DNA of 64,000 bases, from positions 6,105,481 to 6,169,480 of the forward strand of contig CP099844.1 in NCBI GenBank assembly GCA_030062745.1, in the 5' to 3' direction. This DNA is from Capitulum mitella. Taxonomy: Eukaryota > Arthropoda > Thecostraca > Pollicipedomorpha > Pollicipedidae. Every line of letters starts with the position of its first letter. Within the stretch, counting starts at the first letter, position 1. The notes under the pieces are model-generated. The model searched no databases and was not told where the DNA came from. It was given only the letters and a program-made list of their open reading frames with translations. This document shows positions 1 to 11,447 of the stretch, one piece after another. The position numbers and the translations under genes are program-made.

Positions 1-1554
1 AGAGGCTTCCTGGTTACTGTTCGAGCACCACGACGCCAGGGAGCAGATGATGCGCTCATTCTTGAACACTTAATCATTTCCACTTCAGTATCGCATAGAG
101 ACTTTTGAGTTTTTGCGATGTAAATCACATCACCGTGTAGTCCGGTCTGTTGTGTTTTATATCAACTCAAAATGTCATTTTACTTTGTTGCAGTATGTCT
201 GTAATAGGTTATTTTGTAAAACTCCTGCATGCCCTAATGCGGATTTATCGCGAAAAGAATTCATGCTGGCAGCAGTCACTGGCTCAGGTTCCAGCCAGAT
301 AAAACCAGTAGCGCACGCACGGTTCAAAACTTAGGATCCGCAAGGTCAAAAACTCAGCACATTTCATTGTCAAGGTAGTGTTGGTTTCAGAAGGCCACCC
401 AGGGACAGTAGCTGGGAATGGATGTCCCCTCAATAAAAACTGAACATCACATCACATAGTATCCTGTGTGTTGAACGATAATGCTCAGGGGCAAGACAGA
501 GAGCAAAATGGTTGCTTCTCATATTTTTCGTCTTTTTTTGCCGGGCGTAAAAATAGTCGCGAAGATCAGGTCATCAAAGCGGAATGCAAAATCAAATCCA
601 GTGCGTTCAGAAACGGGATCTGTCATGCACAAGAGCGTCCAGCAAGGAGCACGTTACCGTGACTTAGGACAGTTCGTTTCCCAAAAACCCAACACAAACC
701 TTCATCCTAAAATTCAAACTGCTTCGAAACTGATGTTGGAAACTGGGCAGTTCAATATTCATGAACCTTGCTTAACGAAGTAAGCCTCAAACCCTGGTTC
801 ATTGCTATGAACATATCGTCATTGCCTTGCAGATGTGTATTTTTGCAGACATATCTAGTAATGGTTTGTGAGTAACGTTATCTTCATCCTTTTTTCGGTT
901 TCTGATTTCCACATTTTCCTTTCTTAAGCTGTCATGTCATTGGGAAGTAGCCACGCAACAGTTGGAAACATTTGGAAGGAGGGTGTAATATTTTCTTTTT
1001 ATCATGCAATGTTTGGGAGTATGTACATAATTCCTTGTTCCATTTGGGAACAAGAAACATGAATTTTCCTGGTATTGTGTAGTGTGCTTAATAACATGAT
1101 TTACTGCAGTTGAACGTGTGATGTGATGCTTTGTTTAGAGAGCTTGGTGGGGTAAATAGGAGGAAATATTAGACACCACATGATTACGAGACAATTAAGG
1201 TGTATAAAAATTGCACTTTCATTGGCTGGATTCCCCCCAGTAATTTGTTTATTTATTGACATACCTTTTATATGAAAATGCTTGGCTGTGGTGTCCAGAT
1301 ATAGAGAAATAACTGTAATGTTTGGTGCGATATTCTTAAATCATAGCCAAGCAAAAATTAAACCGTCAGTCTCCCCTGCCCATGCATGCAAGTTCTTGTT
1401 AAAACTTTGCAGTGTATTATGGACTAACCCAATATCAAACTTCATGTTAGATCTCTCATGTGTTGTTGATGTGACACATTGATATTAGAAGCATTTTATG
1501 CGTTATTTGAACAATGTTTCAACATCCATTCTTATTCGCCTCCACGAATTTCAG
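1..1554. other. Upstream/intron sequence of HSPE1
   Basis: No recognisable coding exon. The stretch must contain, or lie downstream of, the HSPE1 first exon with the start codon, because the acceptor at 1553-1554 opens onto a coding exon lacking its first few residues. Bases from about 800 on are AT-rich and G>C on the plus strand, as expected for an intron. I could not place exon 1 or a promoter. Confidence 0.5.
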
Positions 1555-1716
1555 TCTGGTGCCGTGAGAAGGTTCATCCCCATGTTCGACCGTGTGCTGC
1601 TGCAACGTGCAGAAGCGATCTCCAAGACCAAGGGTGGCATTGTGATCCCGGAGAAGGCCCAGCAGAAGGTTTCAGAAGCAACGGTCGTGGCTGTGGGCCC
1701 AGGCTTCAGGACAGAT
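1555..1716 (+). CDS. HSPE1: 10-kDa mitochondrial chaperonin (Hsp10), internal coding exon
   Basis: Hsp10 is the heptameric lid of the mitochondrial Hsp60 folding chamber. The 54 codons read through the conserved start of the fold (FIPMFDRVLLQRAE) and the mobile loop (KTKGGIVIPEKAQQKV), whose hydrophobic tripeptide binds Hsp60, then ATVVAVGPG. The exon starts after a pyrimidine-rich acceptor ending TTTCAG and ends at a GTAAGT donor, phase 0 on both sides. An in-frame ATG at 1498 lies within the polypyrimidine stretch and is unlikely to be the true start: family members begin only a few residues before this exon, so the initiator Met should be in an upstream exon that I did not find. Confidence 0.93.
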
Positions 1717-1923
1717 GTAAGTGGTCCTCATGAGGATCTTTCGTTATATCGAGCATGGCTGTAGAAATGTGCGATGTGATTGGTGCTTTCTTGTTGCCGC
1801 GTTGGTGTAAGGTAATGTTTGTGTCAGTCTGTATGTCATTGCTATTGTGCAGTATGACTCCCAAGTTGGGACCTTTGATTGCATTGGCGGCTGTTCCGCT
1901 CTGACGGCCCCCGTGCCCGCCAG

Positions 1924-2064
1924 GAGGGCAAGACGGTGCCTCCGAGCGTCAGCGTCGGCGACAAGGTGCTGCTGCCGGAGTTCGGCGGCACCAAGGTGAC
2001 GCTCGACGAGACCGAGTACGTGCTGATGCGCGACTCGGACCTGCTCGGCAAGTTTTCGTCGTGA
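1924..2064 (+). CDS. HSPE1: 10-kDa mitochondrial chaperonin (Hsp10), terminal coding exon
   Basis: Last 46 residues and TGA stop. The segment VGDKVLLPEFGGTKV is the most conserved Hsp10 stretch and forms the core beta-barrel. The protein ends DLLGKFSS. The acceptor is GCCCGCCAG and joins the upstream exon in phase 0 across a 207-bp intron. Together the two exons give 100 residues, close to the usual total of about 102, so only a few N-terminal residues are missing. No break is visible and the gene looks functional. Third positions are strongly G/C, as in COPB2. Confidence 0.95.
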   Translation, partial: EGKTVPPSVSVGDKVLLPEFGGTKVTLDETEYVLMRDSDLLGKFSS

Positions 2065-2385
2065 ACGAGCGCGCCGCTGCAGCGGGACCGCGTTAGTGGG
2101 AGCACGGCCCGGGCCGCCGCGCGCGCCCGCTGGCCAAGTCACTGTCTGGGGGCGCGCGGCGGCTCCGGGGGTCACCGGAGCTGGCCGGCCGAGCCGCGGC
2201 CGGGCCTGGCCGCGCGACGGGATCCTGGATTCTCATCATGTATTCGCCCATTGGCTGGGAGGGAGCGTCGGGAGGGCCCGACACCGGCGTCTGATTATTC
2301 GAAGCGTGTGTGCTGGATCCCCTGCAATTGTCACTGTCGTTGGGATCCGTATATTTTGTAATAAACGTGTAGAATATGATGGCAG
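2065..2385 (+). promoter_or_regulatory. HSPE1: HSPE1 3' UTR with poly(A) signal
   Basis: GC-rich sequence after the HSPE1 stop leads to a canonical AATAAA at 2360-2365. Cleavage is expected 10-30 bases later. The exact cleavage site is inferred. Confidence 0.7.
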
Positions 2386-3450
2386 TTTTACCGTCGAAGC
2401 GGCATCTCGTAACGATTATTGCGGTCTGGCAGGAGGCCGGTAAACGGTGCCGTGTTACGAGGGGCACCGGATATCCGAATCTAGAAAATGTCCGGCACAA
2501 AACACCAGGGTTTTAAGTCAAACAGACGAACACCCTCCACGGGATATTTAAAGGTTCCCATAAAGTTTCGTTGATCAAAGTTGAAATGATTCGAAACGTC
2601 CGTCGTCTTGCACATTTAGTAAATGCAGAACCCTGGTTGCTCTCAGAAACTTTGTGGTTTCAAAATATCATGGTTTCACCGAGAGCTCTTCAACCACATT
2701 AATCAGGTTTTCGGGAAAGCCGAAATCTCTGAGGGAGGCCAAGTGGACGGTTACCATATCTGATTAACGCGGCTCCGACGGTGAAGGTTTATCGTCCCCC
2801 CCCCCCCCCTCCTTCCTTAGGTTTTTCCAGGATGATGAAGGAACCAAGTGCCACAAAATTTTGTTCACCTTTTGCTTGATCATTTGACATCTTACGTAAT
2901 TTTGGCCTCAGATTAAGGCAGATGTCTGACAAGTCAGGTCAAGTTTACCTATGTTCAAGAAAGTTAAACGCCCTGTAAGCTTTTCGGAAAACGTGGTGTC
3001 GCATTAAAACTTTCCAGGGATTAGAGACCTTGATAGATGCAGCAAATCTGCTATCTCAGATTTTTAGGGAACTTCCGGTCTTTGACCTACGGTCCAGCCT
3101 GTTTTCAAGGCATGTCGTTTTTGGGGGAAATTGGTGGATTTTTTTATAATATTTTGAGGGTGAGGAGATGCAGACATCTAATTAATGGCCGTCATTGGGC
3201 AGAGTGTCAATGACCTTCAGCCATTAACCTGAGGTCAAGTCACCAACAAAGAATGAGCCAAATTGCACCTCGGTGATGAATGGTTTGGAACGGATAGAAA
3301 ATGGCAAAATTCGCTTTCACAGTTGAGAATGATACCAAGAAGTTCAAAACGTTTCAAAAATCGCATATATTGGAAAAAAACAGATTTCCGCGAATAGGGT
3401 CCCACTAATTGTGTAGACTGACACTGATTCTTTTTTTTCATATTTATATT

Positions 3451-3485
<35 letters not shown>

Positions 3486-4519
3486 GTTAAAAAAAAACAA
3501 AGAACCATCACAAGCATCCGTCGCATCAAGACTCATCACATGGCAAAGGGTATGTCGCCAGAATATAGGAATGCGAAAATAAGTTCCCGTTTATTCCACC
3601 CAGCGTTCAGCACCGCCGCCCGCGATGCGATGGCGCGAATATCGCTGTGTGCTTAACTTAACGTTTCCGCATTCATATTAAATAAATCAGAAAAATGAGA
3701 CGTCTGTCAGTATGTGTGGAGTTTTATCTTTTCATTGGTATATTTACTTACACTATTAATCACAGTCCTTGAGATCCAGACTGGGTTTCTCTGTTCCGGC
3801 GTAAATGGTTTGCATGTGATAAAAGAAAGTCGGTTGTGAGGTCTGCTCGTCACTAGCTGTCTAATAGTACGCTTCTTGTTATCGTGCAACCAATCGTTCG
3901 CGAATTAGAGGGGAAGGACGGTCAACCGCCCCCCCCCCCCACCCACCCAGTTGGGCATGCATGGCGCCGACTGCCATTTCGGCGCGCATTAACACGCGCA
4001 GTGGAAGGGGGTTTCGTGTTAACGCGCCCTGGAAGGAGGGGCCAAAAAGTGCCCCTCCGATCTCAGCAACGAAAAGAGCTAGAGACATGGAATTTTATGG
4101 GCGGGGTGGGGCAATAACGATTGACATTGTGTGCAATTTTTGTGACCCTAGATCAATATCTTGAAGGTCCAATGAGGTGGAAAAGACCAACTTTTGACAC
4201 TTTCTCGGCCAGTACGGGCCATACCATACAACTTTTCGAACGAAACGGGAAAAGGGTGTTTGTTTGGCCGTTAAAACGAGGAATACGACAACTTCCATCC
4301 ATTTGGCGTCTTGCCTGAGGATTTCAGGTCGAGGTCATGTCAGATCATTAACCTATGGCATCATTTCTTTAATCTTTTGCAGATCAGATTTCGAGCAACA
4401 CGGGACAGCTGGAGTGTAAATAAAGGGCAAAACGCGTATCTTTTGGCGTGTTTTCAGTGAAGGTAGTTAACATCGATACATTTGGTCAGTTCCAGCATTT
4501 CTGTTTATGTATGTATGTT
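2386..4519. other. Intergenic repeat-rich DNA
   Basis: No coding region recognised. The stretch has long C runs near 2797 and 3931, a (TA)n tract, and many AGGTCA/TGACCT hexamers that recur in repeats elsewhere in the window. Near 3985-4035 a GCGCATTAACACGCG-type block is followed by GTGTTAACGCGCC, a short imperfect inverted repeat. Confidence 0.5.
3453..3482. repeat. (TA)n microsatellite
   Basis: About 15 uninterrupted TA units. Confidence 0.95.
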
Positions 4520-5000
4520 GAGTATCAATGTGTCCATGTGTTTTGATTAGGGCCTTTATATGCATATATGTATATACTTCGTACAAATTGGCATACTAAA
4601 AAGCAAGTCTAGACCAGGTCACAAAATAGTTGCCCTTGGCCTTTGATTGGCCTTGGACCTTGACCCGAAATGAGCCTGGTATATATGTAAGCGTATCCAT
4701 GTACGCACACCTGTTTTTATTAGGGCCATTGAACGCATATGTCACACAAATCGGCATGTCACACAACAAATTTGAGCCAGGTCACAAGATATTTGACCTT
4801 GACCCTTAATGGTCTTGGCCTTTACTGGCCCAGGTATTTCTAAGTTTATCAGTGTGCGCATACGTGTTTTTATTGGGGTCTTTGAATGCGTATTTCATAC
4901 AAACCGACATGTTGCAAAACAAATCTGGATCAGGTCACAAGCTGTTCGACCTTGGCCTTTGATGATCTTGACCCTTATTGACCCTGACTTTGGTCTTGGT
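4520..5000. repeat. Three-unit diverged tandem repeat with CAGGTCACAA motif
   Basis: Three related units are anchored by TTTTGATTAG at 4541, TTTTATTAG at 4715 and TTTTATTGG at 4867, giving periods of about 173 and 152 bp. Each unit has an AAATYGGCAT-like block and then CAGGTCACAA followed within about 10-15 bases by CTTGG or GACCTTG, so inverted nuclear-receptor-like half-sites recur once per unit. Divergence is high and no open frame is kept. Confidence 0.75.
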
Positions 5001-5699
5001 ACATCCATCACTTATGCCCAAATGACGTCGCGTGATTGTGCTCAAACGGTAATCTTAGGTAGAATGCTGGCTCTTTCACAAAGTTCCCATTTGTCAGCGA
5101 CAACCGTCGTTTTCGTTATGTTTGCCTGACTTCAAATGCTTGAAACTTTCAAAATTTTCTGGCCGATTTCCGATTTTTCTGCGTCATTCGACGAGTTATT
5201 CAATTACCATAAATGTCGCGAGAGTAGTAGTGATCAACTCCGATCCGTTCTCGAGATATTCAAGAAAAACAGGTGGGGGCACACCCCTTCTAGGGCGCGT
5301 GTTAAGATAGGACGAATTCCGCAAAGTAAGTTATTTTGCAACATCGTATTCACCCAGTTACGACCCAAGTCACAAGATGAACAAACTGATTCTGTTCATT
5401 TCAGTCGAGACTGAGCAGCGCTTGTCCAAGGGGGAGGACACCAGTCTCCGCTCTCCTTACGGCAGGAACTACTTGGTCTGGGTTACGCGAGTAAACTGCG
5501 ACAGCTCCGTGAACATACCTCTCGCGAGGCAACGTTCTCACCCTGCAGGATAGCCCCATTCGTTCGCGGAACTTCATTCGTGTGGCCCATTTGTCGACTG
5601 TCGCGTGACAGCTGGCCTGCCTGGCCACAGGCACGTCGGTGTCCCTCGCGGGAAGGATGAGACGTTTCGCCGGACTTGGGTCGATCAAACGCACTGGAA

Positions 5700-5888
5700 C
5701 ACAGCATCTTACCCGGGCTGCGTAGCAACGTATACGAATGGCCTGAAGACGGACGCTGCCGTTTGCTGCGCCTTTGTATACGGCCCCGTCAGCCAGTCGT
5801 TTTCAGCACTGGGACACGTGTCTGTGCATACAGTTAAACTAACTGCCATCAGCAAGGCGCTCTGTTTTGCGGAAGCTTGTGACTTGTG
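5700..5888 (+). pseudogene. LINE-type RNase H domain fragment (dead)
   Basis: An open stretch reads YTNGLKTDAAVCCAFVYGP and then VHTVKLTAISKALCFAEAC. It matches the ribonuclease H domain of non-LTR retrotransposons, where the usual form is YTDGSK...G.G.AF followed by an F/V-TAEL-AI block. The first catalytic Asp is Asn here and the Glu of the TAEL block is Lys, so the enzyme would be inactive. No reverse transcriptase was recognised upstream. The frame stops soon after, at 5887. I read it as a fragment of an I/Jockey/R1-like element. The domain call is from memory of family motifs. Confidence 0.65.
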
Positions 5889-6569
5889 ACATGTACGTCA
5901 CAAAAAAGGGCTCGCTGGCTGCCGAGAACTTTCTTTCCAGGATACTTGCTAAAATTTTATCGCAGTTGAGATTAGGCAGGGAGGACAGTCAGCATGTGTT
6001 GGATATTCAGCCATGTTGACACTGCACGTACCGAATTTGCTGACCCTGCCGCGAAAGGAGCAATGTAGCCGCCATGCTGACGTTCGCTGCCCCTTCCTGC
6101 ACGACATTTCTACCCAACCTTTTCAACTGCGGTGTAGAACCATTGGCAAGAAACCTGGGATGGCCTCGAATCGAACAAACTTCGAGTGGTCGAGCCGCGT
6201 GCATAACTGTGGTGGTGACCCCCGCGGAAATCGAGGCGAAACGAAGCCACTCTGTGCCGGTTACGCATATGGCATGCATACACCATCTGCCGATACCGAA
6301 CCGAGGCCACGTCGGCTGCCTTGCGACGCGCCCCTGGCGGTGAGCGTGCACCACATTCATGCGTCGCGCCCTGGCTCGGCTGAGGAACGAATCCGCTTTT
6401 TCGAAGGTGCTGGCGCCGAGGACACGTCCATGTTTTGCGTTTTGTGCGTTCATGCGTTCCCTGTTGCATCTGGGCAATTATTTGCTCCCCGGTTCAGATA
6501 GGTTTCCAGTAGGGGCGTATACAGCGGGATGCCATTAAGCCATGGCATCCCCTGTCGAAAATGCCGTAT

Positions 6570-6995
6570 ACAGGATTATAGGGCGCCGAAACCGAGATTA
6601 TGCTCTCGAGGCTCTGAAGGGCGATTCATGAGGGATAAAAATATTCCGAGGATTGAGAGGAAAATCAGCAACTCAACTCAACTTACTGGTCATGAACATC
6701 CGAGGGCGCCCCAGATCCCCGAGAACCTTCCGCTCCCAGAGTTTAAAGGGCGCCCCTGGGTCGGAAGACATATTCCGATGGCTAAAAGGAAGCCCTGAAG
6801 AATAAAAGGGCTCCCAAACCCTGGAGGGACGCGCCCGATGGCTTAAAGGGTGACCCTTTGATCCCAATATATGCCGAGGTCTAAAAGGAAGCCGTGAAGA
6901 ATAAAAATGGCGTCCTGAACTCACGGACTGGAGGGGCGTCTCCCGAGGTCTCATTCAGACGCCCCTGTACTCTATGTCCCTAGGGATAGAAGGGC
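6570..6995. repeat. Degenerate GC-rich tandem repeat
   Basis: Repeated blocks such as GGGCGCC, CCGAGG, AAAAGGAAGCC and GAAGAATAAAA return at irregular 50-100 bp spacing. Two of the clearest copies are at about 6783-6813 and 6885-6910. It looks like a decayed minisatellite. Confidence 0.55.
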
Positions 6996-8436
6996 GACGT
7001 ACGGAGATAAAATCTGACCCAACCTGTGACCTTGACCTGTTATGGATTTGGGTCACCTGCCACTTAGAGCATGAGAGTAGTCTGCCAGGAATATATTGCC
7101 ACGCATACCTCATTCTCGATCTCCTTTTCGTTGTAATTAAGCCATTCTGGAGTAAACAATCACCTTTCATATTTGACCTGACCTGTGGCTTCATCAGTGA
7201 ACCAAAAGTTACAAAAATGTGTATGCCACAGAACCTCAAGGTTCGGTGCAATCGGTTGGCGTCTGAATCAGTCAAATCGGACGATTGATTCTCGACTTCG
7301 ACAGGGGTGAGGTTTAAACGCCCCCCGTCAGTAATGGGTGACGAAATACCCCTATCAGTGCCGGGTTAATGGTTGCTGGGCGCCGTCTAAGTCTATTTTA
7401 AGTACGGAGTGTAAAATGCGTAGAATTAGGGGACCTGTAGTGCCTAGCAACGGCAAAGGAATGCATGGAAGGTTGAAGCTCCCATCTGTGTGCTGAACTC
7501 GAGCGAAATACGCCGCATCGCGTATAAGCGAGTCGCGAACCAAGCGCATGAAACGATTCACTCTCCTGTGTCACGCTCAGTCCCGCATTCCGGTGCTTCG
7601 GTGGTAGAGATCCTGCCCCGCCACCTCAGTATCACGCGCCCTGGGGACTAAAAACGGCACCGAGGGCACAGTGTCATGACGAAAAGTGCCCGCCTACCTG
7701 CCAGCCCCGGCGACGCGGGCAATCCCTCCGTACAACCTTTACACACGCCAAAATGCAAAAAAAAAAGTAAATGGCGGCATTTTTAGAACTTCAGCTGCCT
7801 CCCCTCGCCCCCACCATAACCGTATGCATTGGCGTCCCTAAAACTGGCGGTGCCCCTCTCAGTCAGTTTTATATATTCATGGCATCAAAACCATTTCTAT
7901 GCTAGGTCAGGTCATGGAGATATGACGCCATAAGTGAACCCTTGCGTGCATGTTTCGCCTCTACGAGCTTCGTTTTTTTTATAATATTCGCGAATATAAT
8001 GAATTATTTGAATTTACATAATATACTCGCCCTCAAAAGGATATACAACCAAGATACGTCCACATTAGACGTCAAGCTAGGTCAGATGCATAATGTCAGT
8101 TACACTGATTTGCATTATGGGTGATAGAAGATGTTGCTGATGACTGACCTTCCCCATCGTTCAAGCCAGACAAGCAAATCTGTATATGCCTCTTAACAAG
8201 CTTCACCAAATGGAACGTAAGGTCATGTCAGGTCATGTCATAGGTAGATATCAAAACGACATGAAACACAACATTGTCTGTCAGGGGCGTCAATTTCTGT
8301 AAATGATGGGGGGGGGGGCGAGCCAAACCTAACCTCCCCCCGATGTGGGTTTCTCAATGGATGTAGTCCACTTTATTTTGACCAATGGAAATTTACAAGT
8401 TTTTTGTTACTGTTTACCAACAAAGCGCATCTATCC

Positions 8437-8438
<2 letters not shown>

Positions 8439-8489
<51 letters not shown>

Positions 8490-8531
8490 TAGATATAGAT
8501 AGATATAGATAGATAGATAGATAGATAGATA
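8439..8531. repeat. Compound (TA)n-(TAGA)n microsatellite
   Basis: About 24 TA units run directly into GATA/TAGA units. Confidence 0.95.
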
Positions 8532-9772
8532 GACGGGTAGGTAAATGGTAGAAAGATAGATAGGTACATCGTTTTGGACTGTCTTCTCTACTTTTTTCTG
8601 ATTTCTGATATACTGCGGCCACTCTGTTCGTTATTATTACTCATTTCCCTTTAAAACTGACTGAAAGTATTGGGGGAAGGGGGCAAACCAACATCCGGGT
8701 GGGCCCAAATTGACATTGGGTGGGCCAGGGCCGTCTCCAAAGAATAAAAATTGGTACTCCTGTTGTCTGTGGAACATCGCTGAGTAGCAGCAGACAGCAG
8801 TTATTATTCCCAGTCAGAAAAAGAAAAATGGCTGTCTGTCCTGGCTTGACCTGACCTTGACCCGATAAAAAACAAACAGAGCAGATTTAGTTATTACAAG
8901 ATGTCATTTCAATTTTGTACTTCACGCAGTTAAGAATCCCAGCGGGTAATTGCTGCTCTTTGTCACGAAGAGTAATGCAATCTTATCTGACCTGACCTAG
9001 AATAATCTTGACTAGATAAAAAGTAGGCAATGATGACAAGCAGGTAATGCAAAACTGACCATCGGAAGGTTTCACTTCTGTCCTTTTCGTCACATCGATC
9101 AAAACGGCTGCAGGTAAGTATCGATCTTTCGGCATCCAAAGTAATACCAATATGTCAGCTGACCTAGGTTGGCCTTGAACAAACATTTTTAAACATTTTG
9201 ACATGCTTCTTACACAGACAATTGTGACCTTTCATTTCATATCCAGTTGCAGGCTACAAGACCATTATTGCCAATGGTATGATGTGCGAGCCTGGGTCAG
9301 TTTTTCTGAAGTCGTGTTATGCGTTTTACGTCGCCTGTGACGTCGTCACTCAAATGACTAGGGTTAACATAGTATTTCCTGAATCACAAGACTCAAGGCC
9401 ATCGATTAGTGTTCGATCGGTTCAGATCCGATGGTTAAATCCCGAGATAACGGTGGGCGCCGTTTTTGTACCCCCAGGCAGTCGCGGGTACAAAACACGC
9501 CAGGTGATGCCGAGTGAAGCCATTTCGGGTTCCCTCCTGTCATCCCTGGGAAATTTTCGCCATCTAAGGAGCCCCTCAGGCAGAAACAAGGGCCTTCTGT
9601 AAAGTTTTCTCTGCCGTGACAGAGGCGCCTCTGGCAATGTTCGAGGTCCTTTGGCCGTTTCAAAAACTGTCTGGACGTCTTAAGATTAAGTAATTTCAGG
9701 GACCCCTTGGTCGTCTCAGGGGCCCCTATTGCCAGCGAGTTAGCAGTCTCAACGACCCCTCTTTGGCAGTCC

Positions 9773-9935
9773 CAGGGGCAAGCACGTAGCCAGGATTTTC
9801 CTCGGGGGGGCCAAATGTCAAATTTTGCCATATGCCCCAGGCATATGACGAATTTACATTTACAAGAAAAGGCAGCAATTTTAGGCAATTTATCCCATAT
9901 TTAATGCACAGGAAAACATAGAATGTTTGCTTTTG

Positions 9936-10000
<65 letters not shown>

Positions 10001-10097
10001 TACTATTACGTATTCATGTGAAATCGCGAGGTATCTAGTGCAGACCGCTTGGCTCAGGGGGGCATGGCCCCCATGCCCCCCTTGGCTATGTCCCTGC
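9773..10097. mobile_element. Short MITE-like element with CAGGG...TAGCCA ends
   Basis: The left end reads CAGGGGCAAGCACGTAGCCA. The right end, reverse-complemented, reads CAGGGACATAGCCAAG, so the termini are imperfect inverted repeats. G/C runs follow inside both ends. The interior is AT-rich and includes a (TA)n tract at 9938-9997. There is no coding capacity. No clear target duplication was seen, so the superfamily is not assigned. Confidence 0.6.
9938..9997. repeat. (TA)n microsatellite
   Basis: About 30 TA units inside the short MITE-like element. Confidence 0.95.
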
Positions 10098-11124
10098 CCA
10101 GGGAACCCCTTTTGGTCCTAAGTGTCCCTTTTGTCCTCTCTGGGGAACATTTTTGCCATCTCAGTGGCCTTCTGGCAATTACAAAAGATGTTTTGGTGAT
10201 TTCAGGACCCCTGTGCAGTGTCATGGAGCCTCTCAGCGTCTCCGGCGGTCTCCAGGGCTGTATCAGGTATCTTCCTCCGTTACATAGCGAAGATCTGGCA
10301 GTCTTAGGACCCCTCCGGTCATATCAGAGGCCTTTGCGGGCGCTTCAGAGGTCTCACTGGCGGTCTCAGGGAGACCTTTTCCGTGCCAGGAGTACGCCTC
10401 AAACGCTCGAGGGCCCTCTGGCCGTCCAGCGCCCCCATACCGTTGCAGAGTTATATCTCCTCTGCCTCGCAAGGGGTCCTCCAACCTTTTCGGCGGTCTC
10501 AGGGGTCATTCCACGTGTAGGGATCCATCTTGCCGCCTCCGGACCCACCTGATCTTTCCGGGACCCCTGACTGCATCGAGAACCTCTCAGGTTTAAAAGA
10601 AAACACCAGAATTGCCCATTTTGAGCCCCCAGGGGCCCCTATGGCTGGCCAGGGTCTCCTTATGCTGTGCTTGGCACCCTCTAGTTCCTACCGTCTTAAG
10701 AGCCTCTCTGACACTTTCAGCTGTGTCATGGACTCTTTGCCGTTTTGGGACCCCCTTGCGGTCCCAGGGACCCTTGAAGAGTTTAACCCTATTCCAGGCA
10801 GGGGGGGCGGAATCCGCCCCCCCTCGGGTTTTTTGCTTGCCAATTCCAGGCTTTTTGACGCAGCTTCACGAAACTTGGTCACTTTTCCTAGCTATTTCTT
10901 CTACGCGCCGTGACAAAATTTCGAAATTCTATTTTGCTCAGGGGCGGAGCCAGGCAACGTTTTTGGGAGGCACCTCAGGTCATTTTTGGCCATGTTGAGG
11001 GTAAAAGGAAAATGTCTGCCAAAAACAGAGTTTTTAAGATAGAACTTAAAACTGTATATGAATATATAGATAAATAGTTGGGCAATGTGCATATGTAATT
11101 TTGTTTATCTGAGGTCGTTTTACA

Positions 11125-11141
11125 AGGTCAGGTCAAGGTCA
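11125..11141 (+). promoter_or_regulatory. AGGTCA triplet with FTZ-F1/ERR-type extended half-site
   Basis: Three AGGTCA hexamers at 11125, 11130 and 11136 overlap or abut. The last forms TCAAGGTCA, the monomer site recognised by FTZ-F1 and ERR receptors. It is conserved in the other two MITE copies. Confidence 0.55.
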
Positions 11142-11414
11142 AATATCAAAATTTGTTTTTCGCAATAATTTCGGCGCCGTTTTTTCAAATGCCAAACCCG
11201 AAATATATATGACGTAGAAAGATGCCCTCTACCTGTGTACCAAGTTTCAGCTTGATATCAGGTCAGGTCACGGAGCTATGACCTAAAATGTCAGTGCACG
11301 TACCCTATATCACAAAAGCCAAAAAATGATTTTTTTGGAATAGAGTGAATTTAATCGATTAAAAACGTTTACAGATAGTATTGAATGCACACGACATCAT
11401 TCCAGGTGACCCCA

Positions 11415-11447
11415 AGGTCACTGGAGGTCATTTAAGGTCAAAGGTCA
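11415..11447 (+). promoter_or_regulatory. AGGTCA direct-repeat cluster (DR4-DR4-DR1) in MITE A
   Basis: Four perfect AGGTCA half-sites lie at 11415, 11425, 11435 and 11442, with spacers of 4, 4 and 1 base. A fifth, AGGTGA at 11404, adds a DR5 spacing. These spacings are those bound by nuclear-receptor dimers such as RXR/USP and HNF4 types. Function is not shown. Confidence 0.6.

Larger units (their letters stand above)
5900..9400. other. Repeat-derived intergenic DNA
   Basis: No gene recognised. From 6570 to 6990 a degenerate tandem motif of the form aagggcgccc...cgaggtctaaaaggaagcc recurs several times. AGGTCA direct repeats occur at 7905-7925, 8220-8245 and 8985-9010. Several open frames near 6000-6500 overlap on both strands and resemble no protein I know, so they are treated as chance products of the GC content. 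Confidence 0.5.

Noticed and set aside
1498..1554. In-frame ATG just before the HSPE1 exon as the true start
   Set aside because: It would add about 19 residues not found in Hsp10 and lies in the polypyrimidine tract of a good acceptor.
5990..6510. Overlapping frames of 90-160 codons on both strands
   Set aside because: Mutually overlapping in several frames with no family motif, and likely chance.
7591..7660. tRNA-like A-box (CTTCGGTGGTAGAG followed by CCTGCC)
   Set aside because: The D-arm and anticodon-like part resemble tRNA-Gly, but no T-arm with GGTTCRA and no closing acceptor stem follow. At most a tRNA-derived SINE relic.
8439..8531. (TA)n/(TAGA)n tracts as CRISPR-like or centromeric arrays
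   Set aside because: Simple microsatellites without spacers or longer units.
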